Assembly: GCA_021775575.1 (NCBI GenBank)
Contig: JAJFHO010000056.1
Span: 1 to 41,532 of the forward strand
Direction: 5' to 3'
Origin: Hyphomicrobiales bacterium
Lineage (GTDB): Bacteria; Pseudomonadota; Alphaproteobacteria; Rhizobiales; Methyloligellaceae
Length of the DNA stretch: 41,532 nt
How positions within the stretch are numbered: the first letter of the stretch is position 1; each line of letters begins with the position of its first letter. The position numbers were made by a program, and so were the translations under genes. Below are positions 25,527 through 33,630 of the stretch, one piece after another. A model generated the notes under the pieces. That model did not search any database and was not told the DNA's origin. It saw only the letters and a program-made list of their open reading frames with translations.

Positions 25527-27331
25527 TTCTTCGCTGCCCGCGAGCGCGAGGTCTTGGCCGCTGCCTTGCGCTTGGGAAACGCCTCGGACTGCGACATATT
25601 TTGCGGAATGAAGTCCTCCTTGGCGCCGGGCACGTTAAAGTCATAGGGCCAGCGGTATACAAGCGGCAGTTCCTTGCCAAAGTTGCCGTGCCCCGGAGGC
25701 GTCTCCGCCGTCTGCCATTCCAGCGAGCAGGCGCGCCACGGATTTGGACCGGCCTCCTTGCCCTTGGAGTAGCTGCGGTAAAGGTTGAAGAAGAACACCA
25801 GCTGCGCGAACCCGACGATGAAGGTTACGATCGAAATGAATGCGTTCAAATCGCCAACCGACTGGTCGAAAATCTGCGTGTCGCCCAGTTCGAAGTAGCG
25901 CCGCGGCACGCCGACAAAACCGAGATAGTGCATCGGGAAATAAATCAGATAGGCGCCAAGGAAGGTCACCCAGAAATGAAACTTGCCCAGCGTCTCGTCC
26001 AACAACCGGCCGGTAATCTTCGGATACCAGTGATAGATGGCGCCGAATATGACCAGGGCCGGCGCGACACCCATCACCATATGGAAATGGGCAACCACGA
26101 ACATGGTGTCGGATAGCGGCACATCGATAGCGACGTTACCGAGGAACAGCCCCGTGATGCCGCCATTGACGAAAGTGACGATGAAGCCGATCGCAAACAG
26201 CATCGGTGTGGTCAGATGGATATCGCCTCTCCACAGCGTCAGCGTCCAGTTGTAGACCTTCAGCGCGGTGGGCACGGCGATAATCAGCGTCGTGGTCGCG
26301 AAGAAGAAGCCGAAATAGGGGTTCATGCCCGACACATACATATGATGCGCCCACACGACGAAACTCAGCGCGCCGATTATGACAATCGCCCAGACCATCA
26401 TCCGGTAACCGAAAATATTGCGTCTGGCATGGACTGAAATCAGGTCGGAAACGATGCCGAAAGCCGGCAGCGCGACGATATAGACTTCGGGATGTCCGAA
26501 GAACCAGAACAAATGCTGGAACAGGATCGGACTACCACCGCCATAGCTGAGATGCTCGCCGAGTTCGACGATTGACGGCATGAAGAAGCTGGTGCCCAGA
26601 ATCCGGTCCAAAAGCATCATCACCGCACCGACAAACAGCGCCGGGAACGCCAGCAGCGCAAGAACCGTTGCGGTGAGAATCCCCCAGATGGTCAGCGGCA
26701 GACGCATCAGCGACAAGCCGCGGGTGCGCGCCTGGAACACCGTCACCACATAGTTTAGCCCGCCCATCGTGAAACCGACGATAAACAGTGCAAGCGAGAC
26801 CAGCATCAGGATAATGCCGCCATCGGACCCCGGCGTACCGGAGAGGATTGCCTGCGGCGGATAAAGCGTCCATCCCGCGCCCGTCGGACCGCCTGGCACG
26901 AAGAAGCTCGCGCACAGCACGACCACCGCGAGCAGATAGACCCAGTAGCTGATCATGTTGACGAAGGGGAACACCATGTCCCTTGCCCCGACCATGAGCG
27001 GAATCAGATAATTGCCGAAACCGCCGAGAAACAGGGCCGTCAGCAGGTAGATGACCATGATCATCCCGTGCACGGTGATGAACTGGTAATAATCATCGGG
27101 CTCGATGAAGGAAAAGGCTTCCGGGAAACCAAGCTGGAGACGCATCAGCCACGACAGAACGAGGCCCACCAGCCCGATCGCGATCGCGGTAATGGAATAC
27201 TGGATGGCGATGACCTTGGCGTCCTGGCAGAAGACATATTTCGTTATCCAGCTTTTGGCGTGATACAGGTCTTGCTCTTCGATCTCCGCTGGCGGGACAT
27301 ATCCGACATCGTCATGTGTTGCATCGGCCAT
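25523..27331 (-). CDS. coxN: Cytochrome c oxidase subunit I (CoxN-like)
   Basis: Catalytic subunit of an A-type heme-copper oxidase, 602 residues from ATG 27331. Twelve or more helices are visible. The cross-linked His-Tyr pair and glutamate of the D-channel lie in FFGHPEVYIVALPAFG; the CuB histidines are in VVWAHHMYVSGM; the heme ligands are in VAHFHMVMG; and the K-channel lysine is in PTALKVYNW. The D-channel entry region VGARDMVFPFVN is present. The N-terminal 30 residues and the Lys/Arg-rich tail (KRKAAAKTSRSRAAKK) are cytoplasmic. Second gene of the operon. Confidence 0.95.
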   Translation of the reverse strand: MADATHDDVGYVPPAEIEEQDLYHAKSWITKYVFCQDAKVIAIQYSITAIAIGLVGLVLSWLMRLQLGFPEAFSFIEPDDYYQFITVHGMIMVIYLLTALFLGGFGNYLIPLMVGARDMVFPFVNMISYWVYLLAVVVLCASFFVPGGPTGAGWTLYPPQAILSGTPGSDGGIILMLVSLALFIVGFTMGGLNYVVTVFQARTRGLSLMRLPLTIWGILTATVLALLAFPALFVGAVMMLLDRILGTSFFMPSIVELGEHLSYGGGSPILFQHLFWFFGHPEVYIVALPAFGIVSDLISVHARRNIFGYRMMVWAIVIIGALSFVVWAHHMYVSGMNPYFGFFFATTTLIIAVPTALKVYNWTLTLWRGDIHLTTPMLFAIGFIVTFVNGGITGLFLGNVAIDVPLSDTMFVVAHFHMVMGVAPALVIFGAIYHWYPKITGRLLDETLGKFHFWVTFLGAYLIYFPMHYLGFVGVPRRYFELGDTQIFDQSVGDLNAFISIVTFIVGFAQLVFFFNLYRSYSKGKEAGPNPWRACSLEWQTAETPPGHGNFGKELPLVYRWPYDFNVPGAKEDFIPQNMSQSEAFPKRKAAAKTSRSRAAKK

Positions 27332-27380
27332 TACATCACCCCCGTGAAAGCTGTCTGATCGAGATTTAGCGTCACGTGTC

Positions 27381-28256
27381 TCATTGTGCGGACACCTTCT
27401 TTTCCGACGTCGCCCGGTCCGTAGTGGAGGCCAGATCAATTGATTTTTGTTGCTGCGCCTTTGCCAGCGATTGACCGAATGTCGTCTGTTCGGCCAACCA
27501 GGCGCGGTAGTCGCTGTCATTGTCGACGACGACCATGCCGCGCATCGCATGATGACCGACACCGCACAGCTCGGCGCACAGCACCTCGTAATTGCCCACC
27601 TTTGTCGGCGTAAACCAGAAATAGGTGATCGTGCCGGGGACCATGTCCATCTTTGCCCGGAACTGCGGCACGTAAAAATCGTGCAGCACGTCTATCGCGC
27701 GAAGCAACACCTTCACCGGTCTGTCGATGGGAAGATGGAGATCGTCGCTCTCGATCAGCACATCATCCTTGCCCTTCGGGTCGTCGGCATTGATCCCGAA
27801 CGGGTTTTCAGGTGTGATTTTCCTCACATCCGACTTGCCCAGAACTCCGTCCTTGCCCGGCAGCCGGTAACTCCATTGCCACTGCTGGGCGACGACCTCG
27901 AACTCATCGGCGCCTTCGGGCACCGTAATAAATTGTTTCCAGGCGAACAGTCCGGGCGTCAGCATGATCACCACGCCAATCGTCGTGCCGATGGTCAGCC
28001 AGGTCTCGAGAGACTTGTTCTCCGGCTCATATTCGACGTCGGCCTTTACCCCTTCGCGGTGCCGGAATTTCCAGATGCAGTAGCCGGTAAAGAACAAGAT
28101 GGCGACGAAAACAGTGCCGGTGACCCAGAAGGTGATGATGATGGTCGTGTCTATGAAACCCCAGTTCGAGGCGATCGGCGTCCACCACCACGGGCTCATC
28201 AGGTGAAACGCCACCGAGCCTACGGCGACAAGGATGATAATCAGCGCAGTAATCAT
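27381..28256 (-). CDS. coxM: Cytochrome c oxidase subunit II (CoxM-like)
   Basis: Periplasmic electron-entry subunit, 291 residues from ATG 28256 (an in-frame GTG at 28274 is possible; a GAGGGA site lies between). Two helices (about 2-24 and 40-66) anchor a cupredoxin domain. The binuclear CuA ligands lie in CAELCGVGHHAM, and the electron-entry aromatic stretch is QQWQWSYRLPG. An insert around FGINADDPKGKDDV sits within the cupredoxin domain. There is no fused cytochrome c domain, so electrons should come from a separate cytochrome c. First gene of the operon; the upstream region has RegR-like sites. Confidence 0.93.
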   Translation of the reverse strand: MITALIIILVAVGSVAFHLMSPWWWTPIASNWGFIDTTIIITFWVTGTVFVAILFFTGYCIWKFRHREGVKADVEYEPENKSLETWLTIGTTIGVVIMLTPGLFAWKQFITVPEGADEFEVVAQQWQWSYRLPGKDGVLGKSDVRKITPENPFGINADDPKGKDDVLIESDDLHLPIDRPVKVLLRAIDVLHDFYVPQFRAKMDMVPGTITYFWFTPTKVGNYEVLCAELCGVGHHAMRGMVVVDNDSDYRAWLAEQTTFGQSLAKAQQQKSIDLASTTDRATSEKKVSAQ

Positions 28257-28330
28257 ATTTTCTTTTTCCCTCACCCAACCAAATTCACGCTGAACTTACT
28301 GGAACTGCCAGGGTAGGTCTAGATGTCGCA

Positions 28331-28345
28331 GCGACATAATGCCGC
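28331..28345 (+). promoter_or_regulatory. RegR/RegA-box-like site upstream of coxM
   Basis: GCGACATAATGCCGC matches the RegR-box consensus as I remember it (GNGRCRTTNNGNCGC) at all defined positions but one. It begins 75 bases upstream of the coxM start. RegR/RegA/PrrA are redox-responsive response regulators that control terminal oxidases in alphaproteobacteria, so control of cox fits; binding itself is inferred. Confidence 0.5.
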
Positions 28346-28630
28346 CATGCGCTCAAGCGCGATATGCCAGCCGCGCGCGTGCGGCAAAATCGCATGCCTC
28401 GCTGGTTTAACAGCGGCGCGCAGGACGGTGATGGCGATCGCGAAGCACGCTGGTTCACCGCTCCGGCAGAATCGCCGGAGGCTGGCACAAACGCAGATAA
28501 CCGGGGAAAATGACCCTGTTTGCACTGCCGGAGCAGCTTTTCGCGCTGCCGTGAGGGGCGTTGCGCCAGGCGCGCCGTTCCACCTGCTGAATTTGGCGAC
28601 AAAGTCCGATTCTCGCGATATACTATCGCA

Positions 28631-28645
28631 GCGACGTTAAGTCGC
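28631..28645 (+). promoter_or_regulatory. RegR/RegA-box-like site upstream of the DUF2189 gene
   Basis: GCGACGTTAAGTCGC matches every defined position of the remembered RegR-box consensus GNGRCRTTNNGNCGC and is itself a 5-bp hairpin. It sits 100 bases upstream of the DUF2189 start, on the other side of the cox control region. A larger inverted repeat (CTATCGC / GCGATAG, 28623-28657) encloses it. Confidence 0.55.
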
Positions 28646-28744
28646 AGTTGGCGATAGGCGGCCCGCCAGGGCCTTCAGCTTGCGAAGAGCGCCGGCCCGC
28701 GGCCGAACCGTCAGTATGCAGAAGCGACTCGGGAGAAAAGAGCT

Positions 28745-29539
28745 ATGGCGAATCAGAATTCGTTGGCGGCGGACAGCGCCGCGGAATTGCAGACGGCCAT
28801 CCATAATATCAACAGAAATGATCTCATGGACGCTCTGAGGAAGGGTATCGACGACTTCAAGGCCATGCCGACCCACGTATTCCTGCTCGTTGTCATCTAT
28901 CCCATCGTCGGCGCGATTCTGATCGACTTCACCTTCGGCTACGACATTTTGCCCCTCGTCTTTCCGCTTATCGCCGGCTTTACCCTGATCGGTCCGCTTG
29001 CCGCGGTCGGGCTGTACGAAATGAGCCGGCTTCGCCAGAAAGGCGGTGATCCCACGATACGAGACGCGTTCAATGTGGTGCGGTCGCCGGCGCTGCCATC
29101 GATTGCCGCCATCGGCCTGATGCAGCTGGCGATCTATGTCGTCTGGCTGGGCGCCGCCCTGACGATCTACAAGATGACTCTCGGCATATACGAAATCGGC
29201 TCTGTGGGCGAATTTGCAGAACGCGTCTTCACCACACCTGAGGGCTGGACGTTGATTATCGTCGGCAGTTTCGTCGGCTTTTTGTTTGCCGTCGCCGTGC
29301 TGATGATTTCCGTCGTGTCGTTCCCGATGCTGCTCGATCGCAACGTCAGCGCCCTGCATGCTGTCCAGACTTCGATCCGCGCCGTCACCGCCAATCCTCA
29401 AACGATGGCCGCATGGGGGTTTATCGTGGCCGCGGTATTGGCCGCGGGCATGCTTCCGCTATTCGTCGGTCTCGCCATCGCCATGCCGATCCTCGGCCAC
29501 GCGACCTGGCACCTGTATGGCAAGGTCGTTGGTGACTGA
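28745..29539 (+). CDS. DUF2189 integral membrane protein
   Basis: A 264-residue inner-membrane protein of family DUF2189, with about six hydrophobic segments, for example VFLLVVIYPIVGAILIDF, ALPSIAAIGLMQLAIYVVWL and the final block GMLPLFVGLAIAMPILGHA. A conserved amphipathic entry (LRKGIDDFKAMPTHVF) and the motif ATWHLYGKVV at the end are characteristic. The start is supported by GGGAG upstream. Function is not established. The divergent position opposite the cox operon, with matching palindromes in between, suggests a role tied to oxidase expression or assembly, which is inference. Confidence 0.85.
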   Translation: MANQNSLAADSAAELQTAIHNINRNDLMDALRKGIDDFKAMPTHVFLLVVIYPIVGAILIDFTFGYDILPLVFPLIAGFTLIGPLAAVGLYEMSRLRQKGGDPTIRDAFNVVRSPALPSIAAIGLMQLAIYVVWLGAALTIYKMTLGIYEIGSVGEFAERVFTTPEGWTLIIVGSFVGFLFAVAVLMISVVSFPMLLDRNVSALHAVQTSIRAVTANPQTMAAWGFIVAAVLAAGMLPLFVGLAIAMPILGHATWHLYGKVVGD

Positions 29540-29677
29540 CAGCGATTCATTGCGGTAAGCTGGAGAGTCATTATTTCAGCATAAATATTGTTGTGCATTG
29601 GGCTCCTTAGAGACCGGTTCGACTCCGTCAAACCCAACCCAGTCCGACAAGACAGCAAGCCAGCAGGGGGCAGTGAT

Positions 29678-30754
29678 ATGAGTTCAAGATCGACTGACGG
29701 GCACGGGCGGCTCTTTGAAAGCGTGGTGGACACCATCGGCAACACGCCTTGCATCCGCATGAACGCCCTGGCGCCGGATCACGTACGGATTTACGTGAAG
29801 GCGGAGTTCTTTAACCCGACAGCTTCGGTGAAAGACCGGCTGGCGATCAGCATCATCGAGGAAGCTGAGCGGCGCGGCGATCTCAAGCCCGGCCAGACGG
29901 TGGTTGAAGCGACGAGCGGCAACACCGGCATTGGCCTGGCGATGGTCTGCGCCGCGAAGGGCTATCCCCTTGTAGTGACCATGGCGGACAGTTTCTCCAT
30001 CGAGCGCCGCAGGCTGATGCGCTTTCTCGGGGCGAAAGTCGTGCTCACGCCGCGGGCGGAAAAAGGCTTCGGCATGTATCGCAAGGCCGTGGAACTGGCA
30101 GAGGCAAATGGCTGGTTTCTGGCCCGGCAGTTTGAAACCGATGACAATGCCAAAATTCATGAAAACACGACCGCGCGCGAAATTCTCGCCGATTTCGAGG
30201 GTGAAAGGCTGGATTACTGGGTCACCGGTTATGGCACCGGCGGCACGATCACGGGTGTGGCCCGCGTGCTCCGCAAGGAACGCCCCGACACGAAGATCAT
30301 CCTCAGCGAGCCCGCCAACGCACAGCTTGTCGGCAGCGGCGCAGAGCAGCAGCGCGGCAAAGACGGCGCGCCGGCGGCAAGCCACGCCGCCTTTGAACCA
30401 CACCCGATCCAGGGATGGACGCCGGATTTCATCCCCCTGGTGCTGCAGGAGACGATTGATAACGGTTATTATGACGAACTCATCCCCGTGCCGGGCCCGG
30501 TCGGTATCGAGTGGGCGAACAAGCTTGCCGCCAAGGAAGGCATTCTGACAGGAGTGTCGGGGGGCGCGACTTTTGCAATAGCGATGCAGATCGCCGAGAA
30601 AGCCGAGCCCGGTTCGGTCATTTTGTGCATGTTGCCCGATACCGGAGAACGCTATCTGTCATCGCCGCTTTTCGAAGCCATTGAAGAAGAGATGACGGAG
30701 GAGGAGATTGCGCTTTCGCTTTCGACTCCGGGATATCACATGCCCGCCTCCTAG
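29678..30754 (+). CDS. cysK: Cysteine synthase A (O-acetylserine sulfhydrylase)
   Basis: A PLP enzyme, 358 residues, making cysteine from O-acetylserine and sulfide. The start ATG at 29678 has GGGGG upstream. The PLP lysine is Lys52 in FNPTASVKDR; the substrate loop TSGNTG, the phosphate-binding stretch GTGGTITG and the later SGG (GVSGGATF) are present. Compared with E. coli CysK it carries an insert around SGAEQQRGKDGAPAASHAAF, before the conserved HPIQGW, and a longer acidic C-terminus (EEEMTEEEIALSLSTPGYH). This longer form occurs in proteobacteria. It is convergent with the Sel1/ankyrin gene. Confidence 0.92.
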   Translation: MSSRSTDGHGRLFESVVDTIGNTPCIRMNALAPDHVRIYVKAEFFNPTASVKDRLAISIIEEAERRGDLKPGQTVVEATSGNTGIGLAMVCAAKGYPLVVTMADSFSIERRRLMRFLGAKVVLTPRAEKGFGMYRKAVELAEANGWFLARQFETDDNAKIHENTTAREILADFEGERLDYWVTGYGTGGTITGVARVLRKERPDTKIILSEPANAQLVGSGAEQQRGKDGAPAASHAAFEPHPIQGWTPDFIPLVLQETIDNGYYDELIPVPGPVGIEWANKLAAKEGILTGVSGGATFAIAMQIAEKAEPGSVILCMLPDTGERYLSSPLFEAIEEEMTEEEIALSLSTPGYHMPAS

Positions 30755-30790
30755 GAGCGGCAAAACCGCGGACCGGGTCACGCCGTTCTG

Positions 30791-32323
30791 CTATTTCAGC
30801 AATTTCATCAGATGCGCGTGTCCGGCCGCCTGGGCGATCTCGATCGCCCTCTCGCGTTTGCTGTTCCTGCGCGCCGGGTCAGCCCCTTCTTCAAGCAGGA
30901 GTTTCACCGTGTCCTCGCGCCCGGCACGCGCCGCAAACATGAGAGCTGTGTAGCCGTAGCGGTTTTTCCGGCCGATATCGGCTCCGGCCTTGAGAAGTCG
31001 GCGAAGAAGATCAATGTTTCCCGACTTCGCGGCCAGCATCAGCGGCGTGTTGCCGCTCGCTGAAAGCGCATGAATGTCGGCGCCGGCATCAATCAAATGG
31101 TCCGCGCAGGCAAAATGCCCCCGTTCGACCGCCCTGAGCAAAGGCGCCGGTCCGCCGGCATCTATGGCGTCGGCGGACGCGCCATGCGCGAGAAGAACCG
31201 CCGCGGCGTCAACTTTGCCGCTATCCACCGCGAACCAGAGGGCGGTCCGTCCGCGCCCGTCGACCGCGTTGACCGGCGCATCTTTCGCGAGCAGCGCCAG
31301 CAAAATGCTCTTGTCTCCCCGCGGCGCCGCCTTCATCAGGATGGTCCGGCCATCTTCGGAGCGTCGGCTGATGTCGGCACCAGCCCGGACGAGATGCAGC
31401 GACGCCTTGGCGTGACCCGCTTCAATAGCTCGCTCAAGCGCCGAGCGGCCGCGGGCATCGACACTATTCAACCTGGCGCCGGCGCCGATAAGCTGGCTTA
31501 TGATCCCGGCATATCCCCCGGCGGCAGCGAACAAAATAGGCGATCGTTCAGCCCTTGAAGGATTTACCGCTGCTCCCGCCGCGATCAGCAAGGCGCTGAT
31601 CTCGCCGTGGCCCGCTTGCGCCGCGAGCGCCAATGCGCTGTAACCGTCGAGATCAACAGCATCGATGTCGGCGGTCTGCCTGACAAGCTCCTTAACCGCG
31701 TCGGTCTGACCGCGTGAAACCACATCCATGAGAGCCGACCGGCCATTGCGTGAAGCCTTTTGCGCCGTGCCGGGACTGATCTTGGGCCTCGGTTCCGACT
31801 TCCGGGCCGTTCGGCGATTGCTTGTTTCGCCCGGCTCGGGAGGCGCAGGCCTGGCTTGCGTCAGGCGCTGCGATTGCCGAGCCTGCGAAATCAATTGAGC
31901 GGCCTGCGCATGCCCTTGACCCGCCGCCTTGTCGAGCCATGTCAGCCCGGTGGTCATGTTCCGGGCCACTCCCGTGCCCGACAGATACATTTTCCCCACG
32001 CTATATTGTGCCTTTGCGTGGCCCGTTGCAGCGGCGGCACGCATCCAGTGAAAGGCTTTTTTCAGGTCTTTTGGGACGCCCTGACCGGCCCGGTAAAGCG
32101 CGGCGAGCCGGTATTGCGCCTCAGCTGACCCTTTGCCGGCGGCGCTTCGAAGCAGCGATACCGCCTCAGAATAGTCCCGGTGCCGAATTGCGGCGTCCAC
32201 CTGCGACAAGGTTCCCGCCTCATCTGAATTCCGCGCCAGGACCGGAGCCGGCCCGAGCAACAAAAGCACGGCGAGGAAGGACTTCAGCCGAGTTCTTTTC
32301 GGGCAGGATTTAGGCCGTTCCAT
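30791..32323 (-). CDS. Exported Sel1- and ankyrin-repeat protein
   Basis: A 510-residue repeat protein. From ATG 32323 it starts with a basic stretch and a signal-like hydrophobic core (LKSFLAVLLLLGPAPVLA), so export to the periplasm is likely. Two Sel1 repeats follow (AQYRLAALYRAGQGVPKDL and AQYSVGKMYLSGTGVARNM), then a polar linker, then about ten ankyrin repeats with signatures such as SGNTPLMLAAKSGN and YGYTALMFAARAGR. The start overlaps the flavoprotein stop by 14 bases, which puts it in the same transcript. Both repeat types bind proteins. I infer a scaffold or assembly role for the neighbouring electron-transfer proteins, without direct proof. Confidence 0.82.
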   Translation of the reverse strand: MERPKSCPKRTRLKSFLAVLLLLGPAPVLARNSDEAGTLSQVDAAIRHRDYSEAVSLLRSAAGKGSAEAQYRLAALYRAGQGVPKDLKKAFHWMRAAAATGHAKAQYSVGKMYLSGTGVARNMTTGLTWLDKAAGQGHAQAAQLISQARQSQRLTQARPAPPEPGETSNRRTARKSEPRPKISPGTAQKASRNGRSALMDVVSRGQTDAVKELVRQTADIDAVDLDGYSALALAAQAGHGEISALLIAAGAAVNPSRAERSPILFAAAGGYAGIISQLIGAGARLNSVDARGRSALERAIEAGHAKASLHLVRAGADISRRSEDGRTILMKAAPRGDKSILLALLAKDAPVNAVDGRGRTALWFAVDSGKVDAAAVLLAHGASADAIDAGGPAPLLRAVERGHFACADHLIDAGADIHALSASGNTPLMLAAKSGNIDLLRRLLKAGADIGRKNRYGYTALMFAARAGREDTVKLLLEEGADPARRNSKRERAIEIAQAAGHAHLMKLLK

Positions 32324-33608
32324 GCTTTGTCTCCACCTCGACGCCAATGGATTTGAGAAACCCTGTCGGCAGAATTCCGCCTGCGCAAACAATGACCGCG
32401 TCATTCTTGCCGACCATTGTTTTCCCAGCTTTCTCGATCTCTGCATCATGTTTGCCGATGCGTATGACGCTGGATTCGAACAAGACGTTCAGCCGGCGCG
32501 CACGCTGTGCCGCCTCGACCTTATTCCTGTTCTTGAGTTTGGCGCGAGAGAATGAGTCGTTTCTGTAAGACAGGGTGACGGTCGTGCCGGGTTCATCCGC
32601 AATGCTTGTCGCGGCTTCGAGTGCGCTGTCCCCTCCACCAACGACGAGAACATGACTTCCGCGATATTGCTCAGGGTCGATAAGCCGATAGACGACCTTC
32701 GCCTGCTCCTCGCCTGGCACTCCCAGCTTGCGGGGCGTGCCCCGCCTTCCGATCGTCAGAAGCACCGCGTTGGTGCTGTATTGCCCGCGCGTTGTTCGCA
32801 CCTCAAAGCCGTCACCGGACTTTGTTATGTCTTCCACGCGTTCTTCATAATTGATCGTCAATCCGGCCTCTCGCTCCGCTTCTTGCCAGAAGGAAAGCAG
32901 CTCTTCCTTGCTGGTTTCACGAAAGTTCATTTTGCCGATAATCGGCAATTTGGCGGGCCGCGTCATAACCAGCTTGCCGCGCGGGAACTGGGATACCGTG
33001 CCGCCAAGACAGTCCTGCTCGACGGTAACGAAGCGGAGCTTGTGATGCTTGGCCGCGAGGGTTGCCGCGAACCCGGCGGGGCCGGCGCCGACAATCACCA
33101 GATCGAGGCGGTCCTGGCTTGCGGAACTGTTGCTGCTTCGCACGGAGTCCACGGCCTGACAGCCTTGTTCAATCGCGTTGCCAATCAGCCCCATGCCACC
33201 GAGCTCGCCGGCGATATAAATGCCAGGCACATTGGTCTGGAAATCAGGTCCGACATGAGGAATATCCACGCCCCGTTTCTCGGTCCCGAATACCAGGGTA
33301 ATGGCCTCGGTGGGGCAGCTCGCCTTACACGCCCCATGGCCAATACACAGCGTTGGCTCGACGAGGACCGCCTTCTTGTTTATCAGCCTGAGAATCTTGC
33401 CTTCCGGGCACGCGGTTATACAGGCGGCACATCCCAGGCATTTAGCAGGGTCGATCACCGGATGCAGAGACGCAGGCTCCGTCAGGCCCGACTTGATTGC
33501 TTCGTCGCGGATCGCGACGCTGGTCCGTTCGTGTTTTTTCCGGAACAGGAAATACAATAGCCAAATCACCAGCAGTGGCGAGGCATATACAAAGATCATG
33601 GGTGTCAT
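32310..33608 (-). CDS. Membrane-anchored ferredoxin-flavoprotein, NAD(P)/FAD oxidoreductase
   Basis: A 432-residue protein. Residues about 4-22 form a membrane anchor. A bacterial-ferredoxin-like domain follows: cluster one has Cys57, Cys60, Cys63 and Cys67; cluster two has Cys88, Cys94 and Cys98, with His91 where the second cysteine is expected (CIGHGACKASCP). The segment TNVPGIYIAGELGGMGL (about 126-142), normally at the end of thioredoxin-reductase-like flavoproteins, comes before the FAD motif VIVGAGPAGFAA (171-182). The NAD(P) motif VLVVGGGDSALEAA follows near 318. The redox CXXC of thioredoxin reductases is absent. It probably passes electrons between a nicotinamide cofactor or quinone and the nearby cytochromes; direction is unknown. 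Confidence 0.85.
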   Translation of the reverse strand: MTPMIFVYASPLLVIWLLYFLFRKKHERTSVAIRDEAIKSGLTEPASLHPVIDPAKCLGCAACITACPEGKILRLINKKAVLVEPTLCIGHGACKASCPTEAITLVFGTEKRGVDIPHVGPDFQTNVPGIYIAGELGGMGLIGNAIEQGCQAVDSVRSSNSSASQDRLDLVIVGAGPAGFAATLAAKHHKLRFVTVEQDCLGGTVSQFPRGKLVMTRPAKLPIIGKMNFRETSKEELLSFWQEAEREAGLTINYEERVEDITKSGDGFEVRTTRGQYSTNAVLLTIGRRGTPRKLGVPGEEQAKVVYRLIDPEQYRGSHVLVVGGGDSALEAATSIADEPGTTVTLSYRNDSFSRAKLKNRNKVEAAQRARRLNVLFESSVIRIGKHDAEIEKAGKTMVGKNDAVIVCAGGILPTGFLKSIGVEVETKHGTA

Positions 33609-33630
33609 CAGCTATTCCTAAACAACGCCG

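Larger units (their letters stand above)
28257..28744. other. Divergent cox / DUF2189 control region
   Basis: This 488-base gap separates coxM from the DUF2189 gene. It contains a 10-base sequence TCGCAGCGAC twice, exactly 300 bases apart (28326-28335 and 28626-28635), each inside a palindrome: 28323-28337 (7+1+7) and 28623-28657 (nested stems). A separate 7-bp hairpin (CTCCGGC/GCCGGAG) lies at 28461-28480. No ORF with a credible start is present. The symmetry suggests shared regulation of the two divergent genes. Confidence 0.6.

Noticed and set aside
29616-29626. GGTTCGACTCC looks like a tRNA T-loop upstream of cysK.
   Set aside because: The flanking bases do not form a T-stem, and no acceptor, D or anticodon arms fit in the 80 bases before it.
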